A DNA stretch of 64,000 nt from Haloquadratum walsbyi J07HQW2 (GCF_000415985.1 NZ_KE356561.1:382944-446943); one strand, 5' to 3'. Positions 1-10,229 are shown, counted from the first letter of the stretch. The notes: a model not told the origin generated them from the sequence alone. Translations and numbers: made by a program.

Positions 1-95
1 AGGCCGGGAGGAATGAAATTCCCTTGCCGGGGCAGTGCAGTGCAGCCTCACCAGGGAAGCCTCGGCTTGGGGCTTGTCCCCGAGATAGTTCTCTA
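1..95 (+). mobile_element. IS200/IS605-type right-end relic
   Basis: No gene is seen here. Positions 66-84 form a hairpin, CTTGGGGCTTGTCCCCGAG, preceded by GC-rich sequence unlike the AT-rich DNA that follows. The same kind of hairpin recurs at 32218-32236 and in shorter form near 24335-24352. Such hairpins are typical of transposon ends read by TnpA of the IS200/IS605 group, and the upstream segment may be the 3' part of a TnpB guide RNA. The element is cut by the window edge, so identity rests on the hairpin and context. Confidence 0.4.
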
Positions 96-841
96 TTATC
101 TCTGCTTCTCTCACGGTCATAAGCATCAAATGTGGAACCTGTGCTGTCCGTATCGTGGTCGGATCAATTGGGGAGCGATCAAAAAAACTCGACGCGCTGT
201 CTCAACGCACGATGATGCTGATAATATTTGACTTGTATGCCAGTATCGAGTGACCGATGACGATGATGTGGTCATCGAGAGAGTTTAAGATACTCCGACT
301 TCAGTCGATATTGCCTAACAAGCCATATGAGTGCTTTTCGCCATGATTGCAGTGTGATGATTGCTTAGATAATCTCCCTATGTGCTTATCCTAGAATGAC
401 AGTATCAAACCGTGTATCATGTTTCTAACTCTCGGTGCTAACCGCAAGAATACGTGGGTCTGAATCTCTCTTTCTGGACGACCAACATATCAGAATGAAT
501 CCCCTGTTTTGGATCGTATATTACTGTCGTGTCACTCGCAAAGAGTAATCAAAAACGACAGGTGACCCTCTAGAGTAAGGCACAAAGTCGGTTCCCAGAC
601 TCTCGAGAATATTCACATGGCGCAAGTATCTCTGCAGCAGGGTACGTGACCACGCCGGAGGTGAGGCTATCATCTCTGATAATTGCACACTCAAACGACC
701 GTCCGATGTGCAAAACAGGGATTTGTATTTTTGCTGTGTGTTTCCTCCTAGGGGGTACTCGCAGCAAGAACACCACTCCAACGAGTTACTACAACAGGGG
801 CAAACAGCATCCGGTTTTGTATCTCACCACGTATTGTTGAT
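96..841. other. Gene-poor stretch, no supported gene
   Basis: Only short open frames without coherent domain, membrane or motif content are seen on either strand. The region probably holds decayed DNA linked to the IS relic before it. Confidence 0.5.
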
Positions 842-1211
842 ATGACCTTCCCGACTAGAGATGAGCTCAGAAGATGGGATTATACTTTTGTGTTATTCTT
901 CGGGGCACTGACAGTCGAGTGTATCCTATCATGATCCGTGCTCTCATGACCGGGAGCAGCTTTGTCCAAATCTCTCTTCTCGGTGGACTCACTCTCTATA
1001 CTCTTTTACTGACACTCGATGCACATGACAAGGTGGGTGATTAAAACGTGTCTCGGTAATTCTACTCGGCATCGCCGGAGTGACCACATTTCTGAATGTG
1101 CATGCTACTGATCTCCTGATACTCTCTATCAACCTTTCTCGCCATCATGTAATTCTATTGACTGTTGCGAGCTTTCTTGATCTCGCTTTGAGTCGGGTTG
1201 ACCGCTTCTGA
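842..1211 (+). pseudogene. Decayed multi-pass membrane protein
   Basis: Three consecutive reading-frame pieces read as one membrane protein. An N-terminal piece starts at ATG 842 (MTFPTRDELRRWDYTFVLFF). A middle piece follows around 930-1045 (SFVQISLLGGLTLYTLLL). The C-terminal piece ends with TGA at 1209-1211 (SVILLGIAGVTTFLNV, then a further hydrophobic helix). Each switch needs a small indel, so the gene is broken at least twice. It would have had about 120 residues and three or four membrane segments, like other small membrane proteins in this part of the window. No function can be assigned. Confidence 0.5.
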
Positions 1212-1367
1212 CAGTAGACGATAGTATCCCCACTCCCGATAAAATTATTTTCACTTTATAGTTTGCAAGTCGAGTCTCAGAGAGTCGGTTAGTTATAAAT
1301 AGAATAATCCGCGACGAGGTCAATCATGCGGTATTGATTAGAAAAGCACTGTACCGTATTCTTTTCC

Positions 1368-1691
1368 CTATGAAAAAATAATGGAAACGATTTGTAATAG
1401 AATCAAGAGACCCGTCATTCCGAAATATATCAGTCCCAACAGCCAAGTTCCAAGACGGTCGGATGTGGTATCTCGCCTCGCAGCCCTGACTGTAAACAGT
1501 CCTAGGACTCCGAATCCCATGCTCAGTCCAGTAGCGGCAATATAAAAATCACCGCCAGTGTCTCCATAATATCCCCCAATGTACAACGGAACCGCCGTTA
1601 ATACGAATAATCCAATGAGATGAACAAAACCGAGACTGAGTAAACGTAGAAGAAAGAGTAATATTGACTGTATATCTTGAAGCCTAACCAT
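1368..1691 (-). CDS. Small three-helix membrane protein, unknown function
   Basis: This 107-aa protein has three hydrophobic segments (about residues 17-40, 48-67 and 83-106). A short arginine-rich loop (RAARRDTTSDR, about 70-80) lies between the second and third and probably faces the cytoplasm. It starts with ATG and has no detectable signal peptide or metal motif. It stands alone between decayed DNA on both sides. The membrane topology is clear from the sequence; the role is unknown. Several similar-sized membrane proteins lie at 5554-7565. Confidence 0.65.
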   Translation of the reverse strand: MVRLQDIQSILLFLLRLLSLGFVHLIGLFVLTAVPLYIGGYYGDTGGDFYIAATGLSMGFGVLGLFTVRAARRDTTSDRLGTWLLGLIYFGMTGLLILLQIVSIIFS

Positions 1692-2388
1692 CGACTATGC
1701 TATATCAAAATAATTGTTATTCATTGAATTATAAATTGTGAGAACTGGCATATTCGGGACTATTCATACCAGTCTATATTAAGCAACCTCTCAGAAATGT
1801 AAATGTATAATAGCTTCACAATTAATTTCATTTGGCTGTGAGACTGCAATATTTAATTATTTTATGTAATTAGCTGAAGGCGATAATATTACACAAGATA
1901 ACTCAACTCCGGATTCCTGAGTCAAAAAATAATCCTAGAGTTTACACGCGCTGACATGGTATCGTGTCAAAATAACTCGCGAATTGTCTCACGCTCTTTC
2001 CACCAGATATGTTTATTACCGGGAATTTCTGACCCACTCGTTTGTACGACGAGGTTCTTTATCGGGTTATTGTTCCATCGCTGCCTCTGCTTTATCAATC
2101 TCATCAGGTCGTGCATAATCTTCTCCCCTCAGAAAAACTGTCAATATATCTGCCATTCGTCTCGGTCATGATATCGATATCAACGCGAATACCGACGGAG
2201 GTAATCAATCACGACACATAGAATTCTGGAACTATTGCGAGATGCAGTAGCACTGCTAGTTGTACACTCACGGCTCCCACCCGGAGGATTCCTGCTAATT
2301 GTCGTCGAGATACAGGCAGAGATTCGGCAACCCCCAATAATCCACACGACAGACAACGGCTCTGTCATTATCGGGTTCCCCTGTATCA
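1692..2388. other. AT-rich intergenic stretch, nothing recognised
   Basis: Strongly AT-rich up to about 1950, then mixed. Short open frames on both strands show no recognisable product. The last part runs into the TnpB relic and may include its lost 5' end. Confidence 0.5.
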
Positions 2389-3121
2389 GTGATAGTTGAT
2401 TGGTGGTACACACCAATCCACGTCCACACAAGTATTGAACAGCCTGTCACCGCTCTGCTCAATGGTGACGCTGAGAAGACGACACTCAGTGTGTGGCGTG
2501 AAGGCGGTGACTGGCATTGCTCGGTCACCGTCGAATACGACGAGCAACAAACGGCGAGGAAACACCCATCGGTGTTGACGGTGGCCATAACTACGTCCTC
2601 GCTGCAACGCCAGACGATGTGAGTGCTGAGTCGTTCCTTGTGAGTGGCAAGGAACACAAGTTTGTGCGGCGGTACTACCGTTCCCTGCGTGACTCGCTAC
2701 AGGAAACTGGGGCGCTTCGCGCCCGAATTCGCGTGGGTAACAAGGAGTCCCGTCGCATCCAAGACATGACATGAACCACACCCTCTCAACACAGTTGGTG
2801 GAGTATGCCAGTCAATTCAGTAATCCTGTCATCAAACTCGAAGACCTCGAAAACAGTCGTGACAGTAGCGGGTGGACCGGCGTCCACTCGTGGCCGTTCT
2901 CCGAACTCCAACAGTTCATCACGTACAACGCTGAGAAAGAAGGCATTCGCGTCGAGAAAGTAGCCCCTGAGAATACGAGTCAGGAGTGCAGTCAGTGTAC
3001 TGAACTCGGTGGTCGCGACGGGAGCAAGTTCAAGTGTCCACACTGTGGGTACATCCGGCACGCGGATTTGAATGCGGCGGAGAATATCAGTCACAGAGGG
3101 GGTGACCCATGCACGGCGTAG
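2389..3121 (+). pseudogene. tnpB: TnpB (IS1341/IS605 OrfB) nuclease relic, frameshifted
   Basis: TnpB is the RNA-guided nuclease of IS200/IS605-group elements. Three frames must be joined. 2389-2560 gives a segment like the N-terminal beta-barrel part ([10 protein letters not shown]). 2560-2774 contains the RuvC-I region ([14 protein letters not shown]). 2771-3121 contains the RuvC-II glutamate (VIKLEDLENSR), a four-Cys zinc finger (CSQC, then CPHC) and the RuvC-III aspartate (RHADLNAAENI). The N-terminal helical part is missing and at least two frameshifts separate the pieces, so no active enzyme is expected. The C-terminal RuvC/zinc-finger frame alone is intact. Confidence 0.8.
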
Positions 3122-3391
3122 CAGTTCAGCTGACCCGAACCGTGCGGTCCAGCAGGGTGAACACCCTGCCGACCGCTTCGGCTTCGTGGTCGCCTGCCAT
3201 GTGCAGGTGGGAAGGCTCGTTTGACCGAGCTACAGCTACACGCGTTGGAAAGCACGCCCTTGGTAGTAATTGGGTGGCGACCTGTGAGGCTGACCACGCG
3301 AAAGCATATTTGAACCGCCGAGGAAACGCGCAACTGTAATATCCCCATCGGGAACGGGGAATCCCACGGGTTCAGCCGTGGGAGGAGGTCA
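3122..3391 (+). ncRNA. Putative TnpB guide-RNA region and IS right end
   Basis: The 270 bases after the tnpB relic are GC-rich and noncoding. They end in a hairpin, CCCACGGGTTCAGCCGTGGG (about 3363-3382), followed by AGGAGGTCA. In IS200/IS605 elements the transcript overlapping the TnpB 3' end through the right end gives the omega (guide) RNA. Near-identical ends occur at 24170-24200 (inverted) and 57410-57440. The RNA assignment is inferred from position and family knowledge; the hairpin end is directly visible. Confidence 0.5.
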
Positions 3392-3967
3392 AACGGCATG
3401 TCGTGAGGGGAATTGCCAGCTGGTCTAAGTGAGTTTTTGAGAGTTGATTGGAAGCCCGCAAATTCGCAGATGGCGTCGAGATAGGACCGTCTCGTGGACC
3501 TGAGCGACACCACAGAACTATTTTCGGAGGATAGTGTGTCAGTGACGAGATCAAACTCTCTGAGGTGATGTAGTCGGTTGTGAGTCATGTCACGCAACAC
3601 TGGCCTCTTCTAGCTCGTTCAGTGTCCGTGTCTCGTTCGCTGTGGCGGTAATATAGCGGAGTGAGACGGCCCCCCATCATCAATATCAAATCGACCAATG
3701 GCTCCATCAACAGCCTCAGATTTCGATAATGCCTCATATGGTCCTACATGCCCAGTGTTGCACTGCTTGATAAGCGAGCCAGGGAGATTGCTGCCGTGTG
3801 CGTGCACGATCCAACTACTCAATTTCCTCTGATTCATATGCGTAATCGACTCTACTATCACTGAGAAGAGTCGTTATATCCAGTCCACTTCCCACCTCCC
3901 GGCGACACGATGCGAGAGGTGATCAGAATGTCTGACCGACACTAAGGAGTCGATTTCAATGTCATTA
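3392..3967. other. Relic DNA, two short minus-strand open pieces
   Basis: On the minus strand, open stretches at about 3600-3400 (THNRLHHLREFDLVTDTL...) and 3861-3619 (SSWIVHAHGSNLPGS...) look protein-like but match nothing I recognise. They lie directly behind an IS end and are probably fragments left by insertion and deletion. Confidence 0.3.
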
Positions 3968-4065
3968 ATCAAACGTATACCGAGAAGTATGGATGAACTG
4001 AATGTCATTCAGTATAAACTGGATCTCCATATTATAACAAGAACACTGACTTTGAGAACCTCTAG
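3968..4065 (+). pseudogene. Partial duplicate of the HTH gene at 15545-15805
   Basis: The plus strand here closely matches the 3' end of the minus-strand gene 15805-15545. Both read I-K-R-x-x-R-S-M-x-E-L-N-V-I-Q, then a diverged tail, and end in TTTGAGAA followed by a stop. Only about the last 32 codons remain and the tail has drifted, so this is a dead fragment of a duplicated small DNA-binding protein. It shows that the family at 15545 has been copied within this genome. Confidence 0.6.
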
Positions 4066-4382
4066 AGAGACTGTCGTTGCACACATTCTCACAGTTAGTT
4101 GTGTCACTACAGTAGTCAGGTATCCGATATATAATCGCATGACTACGTTCCCTGTGTTATTTATCTGAGCAAACATATCCAATTTAGTATCATAAGTACC
4201 CGTCCACAGTGAGTGACCTATCAGACTCAACTAATAAGAGATTGCAACACTCGGTCGCTGACTTCATACAACAACTTTGTTTCAATCACAGTTCATCACC
4301 GCAAGGAATTTATCGCCGCCAATTCGGACTATGACCCTATGACGGGTTCTTCTATTCTTCAGAACACGCTGGTGAATAAGAA
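4066..4382. other. Intergenic, no gene seen
   Basis: No coherent coding piece is seen. The last 60 bases are the likely promoter and leader of the GIDE-like gene that follows. Confidence 0.4.
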
Positions 4383-5387
4383 GTGAATTTTCCTTCAGAG
4401 GTGGCGATACCGATAGTCACGTATCTCCTCGCCGGGACCTGGATCGTCTACTCGGGGCTGAGGCGGAGACAACAATGTCGGAACCTTTTCGAAGTGAGCA
4501 GTCTCGACGACGCTACCGTGGGTGAGACCGCCTGTGTCTCGGGAGAAATCAGTCACCGTTCAGGGACAGTCACGTCTCCGTATCGCTCCAAAGAGTGTGC
4601 GCTCGTGTTGTGGGACACAGCCAGATTTCAGTGGTCAAACGGGGCTTCCTGGCGCCCACAGGTGTCGGGAGCCTCCACAGGTGATCACGAGTTACTGATT
4701 GTCACCGATGCTGGGCACGTGCCGGTCACGAACCTGTCGGGGCAAAACCAGACGCCAACAGCGATTGAAAGGGCGGAGCCGGCTGCGACTATGCTGTTGC
4801 CATCTCACTCGGGATCGGACTCGGACTCCCAACTGTCCGTCCAGCCTGAGCTTCGGAAGTCGAGTTTTGAGGAGCGGTTCAAACCAACAGAGGAACTCCC
4901 GAAAAAGTATCGGGATCATAATCAGGAGTTCGGGGTCGACAGAACGACTGTCGAGGCGTACACCGAGGCGGGGAGGTTGATTAATAAGTTGGAGCGCATC
5001 GGACCTGTACCCGCGCCTCCCGCAGACACGATTCGGTACAGGGAGTCACCGTTTCACAACGGTGACGAAATAACGGTCATCGGGAAGAAGACAGAAGCCG
5101 GTATCTCGTGTGAAGCGACTGAGACTCACTCGTTCACGCCAGCGGTCTTCTCGGGGACGCTGTCAGACTACCTGTCGGTCTACCGGCAACAGTATTTACT
5201 TCGAGTCTACGGATTCCCGCTCGTTTCTCTCCTGATTGCTGTGTTGTTTGGATACGTCTCACTTGCTATTGCCAGCATTGTGCTTGTTATCGGTTTGTTT
5301 ACGATTTTGTTCGTCGCTGGGCTCGTAATATACCAGTTTGCCCATTGGATTTTCTCTGCGTACGGACAAATGGGACGACTCAAGTAG
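4383..5387 (+). CDS. GIDE-like membrane protein
   Basis: This 334-aa protein has one N-terminal membrane segment (about 5-24) and two C-terminal ones (about 275-325). The large domain between them has the pattern of the GIDE family (the membrane-proximal domain of MUL1-type E3 ligases, also common in haloarchaea). It has an early G-E-x-x-x-V-S-G-E-I strand, T-S-P-Y-R-S-K-E-C at about 60, and a late F-H-N-G-D-E-I-T-V-I-G-K strand near 230. No RING domain is present, so ligase activity is not implied. The start is GTG at 4383. The protein probably sits in the cytoplasmic membrane; its role is unknown. The family call is by pattern only. Confidence 0.7.
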   Translation: MNFPSEVAIPIVTYLLAGTWIVYSGLRRRQQCRNLFEVSSLDDATVGETACVSGEISHRSGTVTSPYRSKECALVLWDTARFQWSNGASWRPQVSGASTGDHELLIVTDAGHVPVTNLSGQNQTPTAIERAEPAATMLLPSHSGSDSDSQLSVQPELRKSSFEERFKPTEELPKKYRDHNQEFGVDRTTVEAYTEAGRLINKLERIGPVPAPPADTIRYRESPFHNGDEITVIGKKTEAGISCEATETHSFTPAVFSGTLSDYLSVYRQQYLLRVYGFPLVSLLIAVLFGYVSLAIASIVLVIGLFTILFVAGLVIYQFAHWIFSAYGQMGRLK

Positions 5388-5553
5388 GACTCGGTATATT
5401 TGCGACAGTTGTGGACAGGGGCATTTTATACTGTCTCTGCAACTGCTATCGGAGGTTGTCGCTAATCGTATAGGTTTTATTGATCAGTGTGAATTGAACG
5501 CGAGAAGACCCCTACCCTATATTATTGAGAGAATAATAATAAGAGACTAGCCG

Positions 5554-5922
5554 ATGAGTAAGTCTCTCCCGCTAGCTGTCCTAGTCGGTTGCCTCGTTGG
5601 TGGTCTCGTTTACCGATACCTGCTTTCGGATTGGTTTTTGACCGTAGCCATAACAGCGCTCTATAGCGGGATTGGATACTTTCTGTTAGCCTATGACATC
5701 TCACTCCTGGGCGAACACGAACAGTTCACTTCCCACGACAAATACGACAGACTCGGTCAGACCATCGGTCTCTTTGGAGTGAGTATCGGTCCGTTAGCGC
5801 TCATAGAGTATATTGATTTGCAACTGCCTGAGGCTGCCGGAGTTTTTGTGTGGACAACTGGTCTGATTGTGTATCTTGTGATTCTCTCGGCTGCACAGAG
5901 TCGCCAGGCAAAGAGCACCTAA
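5554..5922 (+). CDS. Small four-helix membrane protein
   Basis: This 122-aa protein has hydrophobic segments at about 5-22, 28-48, 70-88 and 95-113, with a hydrophilic loop (LGEHEQFTSHDKYDRL) in the middle. It starts at ATG 5554, 166 bp after the GIDE-like gene on the same strand, so co-expression is possible but not shown. There are no catalytic motifs and I do not recognise the family. Its four-helix layout with a short polar loop resembles many haloarchaeal orphan membrane proteins. Confidence 0.65.
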   Translation: MSKSLPLAVLVGCLVGGLVYRYLLSDWFLTVAITALYSGIGYFLLAYDISLLGEHEQFTSHDKYDRLGQTIGLFGVSIGPLALIEYIDLQLPEAAGVFVWTTGLIVYLVILSAAQSRQAKST

Positions 5923-6063
5923 TCTGTTGTGCGATCAATCCCAATCCCGGTAACTGTGACTCTGAGAAGACCCCCATGTGCGGTGGGAATAGTTGCGTTG
6001 CATTCGAGAATCTCAGCTCAAGAATGGTGAGTGCAAGTCGTGACAGGAGGAATTTAAAAAAGT

Positions 6064-6324
6064 TCAAACAGAACCTTCCAGAGAGAGTGTTAGAGTACTC
6101 CTAGATATTAGATATTGTGGATCATTGATAAACAGCCCGTATGCAAGTAATATTATTGAGGGGACTCCCCCAGTGCCCACTCCAACAGAAAATGGGACCG
6201 CCGTTATCACCGACGTGAGTATCCCACACAGAAGTGGAATCGGGAGCATAAAGAGAAGAAGATCATATTGCGATTTAATGAGACAATCAAACCTCCCATC
6301 GATCGGTGATTTTCTTGTACTCAT
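6064..6324 (-). CDS. Small membrane protein, possible
   Basis: This 86-aa ORF has two hydrophobic stretches (about 22-45 and 50-66) joined by a Gly-rich turn (VGVGTGGVPS). The N-terminus is charged (MSTRKSPIDGRFD). The tail (SRSTLTLSLEGSV) does not look like a natural end and may reflect decay. It is convergent with the gene at 5554. No function can be proposed. Hydrophobicity with charged flanks makes it more likely real than a shadow. Confidence 0.45.
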   Translation of the reverse strand: MSTRKSPIDGRFDCLIKSQYDLLLFMLPIPLLCGILTSVITAVPFSVGVGTGGVPSIILLAYGLFINDPQYLISRSTLTLSLEGSV

Positions 6325-6556
6325 AATTCTTCTCGACCACTCTTAGATACTCGTGATTGAATACTAAATCTTACGGAGAAAATTAAGATTATAATCGACA
6401 TTGGACTTCGCGCTCGCGCTCGAGGAGACTCCCGACCCGAGTACGGGTTGAAAAATTGCATTGTCATGCGAGTCAATACTGTTGGACATGCCACCATGAG
6501 TATGTGAATGAGACGTTGCGAAATCGGTTTGTGTCTCCCACTAAGTTGCTAGTAGT

Positions 6557-6790
6557 ATGAAGCTCCCCTCCCCCTCATACAAAGAGTACAGAGAACTTGT
6601 AGCGACTGTTCTTGTAACCCTCACACTCCTCCAGTACACTGGCGTCATTGGCTCCTCTGGAGACATTGATCTGACTTTTCTTCTTGTTGTGGGGCTTACT
6701 CTTCCAGTATTCACATATTTGCTGACAGTCGCTGGTGAGAATCTCACGTGGATCTCACACTGGGACAGAATGGTTCAGAACGACGAATAA
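6557..6790 (+). CDS. Small two-helix membrane protein
   Basis: This 77-aa protein has two membrane segments (about 13-31 and 40-59) and a short polar C-terminus (WISHWDRMVQNDE). The first helix, V-T-L-T-L-L-Q-Y-T-G-V-I, resembles the start of the protein at 7269 (L-L-T-V-I-Q-Y-A-G-V-I). The two may therefore be diverged copies of one small family. It starts at ATG 6557. No known domain is seen. Confidence 0.55.
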   Translation: MKLPSPSYKEYRELVATVLVTLTLLQYTGVIGSSGDIDLTFLLVVGLTLPVFTYLLTVAGENLTWISHWDRMVQNDE

Positions 6791-7268
6791 ACGACGATTG
6801 AGGCACGCTCCATACCGTGCCATTGATTCTATCACTCACGAATAGGTTCAGAATTGATGTTTTTGTCTGGATCCGGGTTCCCGACGTTATCACTATTGAG
6901 AATTGAAGTTGTCCGAGGAAAAGTTCAAAAAACCTCGAACCAGTCTTTTTTGAGATACGATCGTCAACGAAACAGGATCAAATAATTATCCTCCGAGTGT
7001 TGATATATCTGTATCGATTTAACCTGCCGGAGTCTGGTGGTCAGGATCGCGTTATCCCCTCTTTTTGAAATGGAACCCACGATATAACAGTCAAGAAGAG
7101 GAAGAAAATTGGAGGTGTCGCTACTGAAGTGTGAATTCTTCGTATGAAATCCAGTCACATTCGGGGGCTCATGTTCCCGCGAGACTGGCTCATCCCAGGT
7201 AGAGTATGAGTGAGACTACTCACTGAGTGCAGAAAAATAATTATTCTCCGTCTGAATCAGTCTGTTAT
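6791..7268. other. Intergenic, no gene seen
   Basis: Nothing coding is convincing. The stretch 6985-7160 is open on the minus strand but compositionally random. Confidence 0.4.
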
Positions 7269-7565
7269 ATGCAGTTGCGGAATCAGGCAACCGTCACCGG
7301 ATATGGGATAGGGCTTGTTGGATTACTCACGGTCATCCAATATGCGGGCGTGATTGAAACCTCTCTGTCAGTGTTTGATCAGGGCGTGATACTCTCCGGT
7401 GGGATTGTGGCACTCGGTGTCTGCCTGATGATAATTGGAGTTCTGATCTCAGTCCGTCCAGAGGAGATACACCGCGGCACTGAGCGGGCACCTCTCTGGT
7501 TGTTTCTTGCCATTGCGTTTGAGACCGTGGCTTTTGGGTCGGTGGCTTTCTTCAGACTTTTTTGA
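7269..7565 (+). CDS. Small three-helix membrane protein
   Basis: From ATG 7269 this is a 98-aa protein with three hydrophobic segments (about 9-27, 35-58 and 77-95). The open frame extends 14 codons upstream to a GTG at 7227, but that extension is polar and the ATG gives a natural N-terminus just before the first helix. Its first helix matches that of 6557-6790, suggesting a small paralogous set. No enzymatic motif is present and the function is unknown. Confidence 0.6.
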   Translation: MQLRNQATVTGYGIGLVGLLTVIQYAGVIETSLSVFDQGVILSGGIVALGVCLMIIGVLISVRPEEIHRGTERAPLWLFLAIAFETVAFGSVAFFRLF

Positions 7566-7735
7566 CGGAAATCGAGGGATAGCACGAATCCGTGTGTGAG
7601 AACCGTTAAGATAGACTTGTGATTCATGACACAGACTCCAAGTCAGTAACATGCGGATATACCCGTGGGGACGTGTAAGAGGCAACCGAATGTCTGACTT
7701 CGAAATAAGTCTATTTTAATTATAGATTAAAACCA

Positions 7736-7793
7736 GTTCCGTGCAGCGATGTGAATCGGGACTGCTGACGAGATGCATCACACTCACCATGAT
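7736..7793 (+). repeat. 58-bp direct repeat, copy A
   Basis: This copy starts GTTCCGTGCAGCGATG and ends CACACTCACCATGAT. It matches copy B (8566-8623) at 50 of 58 positions by direct comparison. Both copies follow an AT-rich, TATA-like stretch by about the same distance. It could be an element end or a duplicated leader or small RNA. Confidence 0.75.
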
Positions 7794-8340
7794 ATCAAGA
7801 CAGTGTTGGACTAATCCGGCTTATTGTTGGGAGTTGTGTGAGTATAGCGGAGACACTCGTGAGTAATCAGTTCCCGAAGCCAGAGATGGAATGGGATAGA
7901 ATGGAGATAGAACACAAAGTACTTATTATCTCTACAGATGATAACAGACGCCTCGCATGGGAGGAAAGCGGAGGCGTCCGTCACCGAATCTACCACACTA
8001 TGACACTGATGCCAACTAGTATCGCCGTTGGTGTAAGCGGACACGGCACGATGCAAATCAAACGATCAAGAGGACACGTTTGAGTTGTGCTACACCCGCG
8101 AGAGTGTTCTCCCACTGAGAGGCAACAGTCACGTCACCAGCAGACTGAGACGGATCGTGACTGTGTGAAAACGAACTGATGTTGGGACTTCCATCCCCAA
8201 CTCCAAGCTAACTTTTGCTCCGATGAACACATGGGAACTTTTCTCGAAGGTGTAGCACTTGCTTTAGTGACTGCGTATGCTAATGGTTGTCGGTGTGTCA
8301 CATACCCATAGGCGCGAGTACAGAATTCGCGTTTGGGAAG

Positions 8341-8357
8341 TTACCGGTAACCGGTAA
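8341..8357. repeat. 17-bp perfect palindrome
   Basis: TTACCGGTAACCGGTAA reads the same on both strands around a central base. It lies between the two 58-bp repeats. It may be a protein-binding site or chance. Confidence 0.5.
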
Positions 8358-8565
8358 GTTCTGAGCGTGAATCACTTATTGCGCCGGGGGTTGCTGCGAT
8401 AGTTGATGAGCGGGAGCTACCGTTGAATATGAAACACGCTCATCGGTTGGCAAAGAATAACCCCGAAGTCAGGGAGACGACAACGTCTCTGTTGGACTAG
8501 CCACGAGATACCCTACATCTCAGTTTAATTTCGGAGTATCATTTTTTGATTAGAAATATAAAATA

Positions 8566-8623
8566 GTTCCGTGTAGTGACGTAGATCGGGACTGCTGAGA
8601 AGATGCGTCACACTCACCATGAT
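8566..8623 (+). repeat. 58-bp direct repeat, copy B
   Basis: Same orientation as copy A, 830 bp away, with eight substitutions and no gap over 58 bases. The sequence downstream also shows weaker similarity for about 20 bases, so the true unit may be longer. Confidence 0.75.
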
Positions 8624-9016
8624 CGTGGATCATGTTGTAGGAATACAGATGTTGCGTATTAGTTGTGCAACTACAATACTCTCCTCACTCTAACACAATC
8701 GCATGACGGCGTGGGCTCTGAATACTTAGATAATTGAACATACCATATCTGCCTATATAAAGAAACGTGTCAACATAAAATAACATAATTTGTTACTTGG
8801 ATGTGTTTCTTCGGGGTCCATTCAGCGCTTCTTTGTACGAGTCAGGCTCGGATAACCCGGAGGGAAACCCGACCAGTGTCTCATATAGCATAGATACATA
8901 ATATAATATTCCCTTTTGTCTGAAACACATATATCTCCTGAGAGCTCTATGAGACGGATTTCTTTATTATATGCAGCGGCTCCTGAATCACCGACCTGGT
9001 CGATGTAGACTCAGTA

Positions 9017-10229
9017 AGAGCAATTGAGTTCAGGGGCAACGTCTCAGGGAATATTGTTGGCAATACAATCTCCGAATTAAACACTGAGTCCACTGAAACG
9101 GTCCAATATAGTATTTACCGCCCCCGCCGATTGGATTATACAAGCGATCCAACTCACTGGCGACGACGCCTTGACTGGCTTCTCCAACATCATAATCGAA
9201 AATAACGGTATCTCGAACACTGGGACGACACCCGCTAATGCTGTCGCACGCTTGCATCTCAGTCTCTTGCCAGACATCTCGTCGATGACGGTTCAGAATG
9301 ATAACTTCAGTCCGGACAGCCCGGATGCAGAGGTTTTCGTTCTGGATTTCACCGTCGGAGGGATCGATCTGGGCAGTGTCCAGATTCAAAACACGTTCTC
9401 GCCGTCTGGACAGCTCGGAGATTCGATTACGTTTTTTACTGAGTCTGAACGCAACGCTTCGGTGATTCTCCCTGATAATCTAAATCCGGTTACCGGCAGT
9501 GGCAATGCACTCCAGACCGCAATTGACAGTGCCGTTCCCGGTGCCCGACTTGCAGTCGACGCCTCAACGTACGACCCGGTCACGGTTAACAACCCCTGAG
9601 TCTCCTGTCGATTATCGACCGTCCGACAACCGACGCGAGCGGGTCGAACCTGGGGATAGCCATCGATGCTGTGGACACGCTCGTCAGCAGGTTCGCGATT
9701 GCCGGTGATGACAGCACTGTCACAGGGATCTCAATCCGGACTAGCAAGGGAGCAATGGAGGATGTAACTCTTCGAAATAATCGAATTAGTGATATTACTA
9801 GAGCTGGGGGCGGTAATTTCAAGCGGAGTTTCGGTAATAGCCAATTGAGCAATCTGACCGTCGAGAACAACGTGATCGACGCTGTCGGTCGAATAACTGC
9901 ATCTGATGTCGCTGGATAGGACGAAGTGCCCGGACTCGGGATGCAGCTCGGGGAGACCAATTGGTGCGTCCGTTCTCAACAACGTCGTGACACTTACGAA
10001 TGGGAGCGTTGTGCTATACGGAATTAGGACGCAACCGTTTGACGATAACAGCGTATCGGCGGATTTCCCGGCTAGTGCAACGGTACAACGGAATACAGTC
10101 GAAAACGCAGCAGTCGGCATCCGTGATGGAGACGCGACCAATCCGAACTTGACACAAATATCCAATAACACGTTCAACAATGTCGACGAAGAGATTCTGT
10201 TGACCCATAGTCAGGAACAGAATTGCTGA
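9017..10229 (+). pseudogene. Decayed right-handed beta-helix surface protein
   Basis: Four frame pieces in order read as one parallel beta-helix protein. About 9024-9150 gives the rung N-V-S-G-N-I-V-G-N-T-I-S-E-L. 9171-9599 gives N-I-I-I-E-N-N-G-I-S and S-M-T-V-Q-N-D-N-F. 9602-9919 gives E-D-V-T-L-R-N-N-R-I-S and N-L-T-V-E-N-N-V-I-D. About 9950-10229 gives T-V-Q-R-N-T-V-E-N and N-N-T-F-N-N-V-D. The alternating Asn-rich rungs are typical of pectin-lyase-like secreted proteins. Both ends and the frame continuity are lost. In life it was probably an extracellular adhesin-like or polysaccharide-active protein; the exact function is unknown. Confidence 0.65.

Larger units (their letters stand above)
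7566..9016. other. Repeat-bearing relic region
   Basis: The region holds two 58-bp direct repeats (separate entries), a 17-bp palindrome, and short open pieces. One plus-strand piece at 7838-8083 (81 codons) and one at 8380-8500 (L-P-L-N-M-K-H-A-H-R-L-A-K-N-N) look protein-like but are unrecognised. The layout of two direct repeats about 0.8 kb apart around debris suggests a decayed inserted element. Confidence 0.35.
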
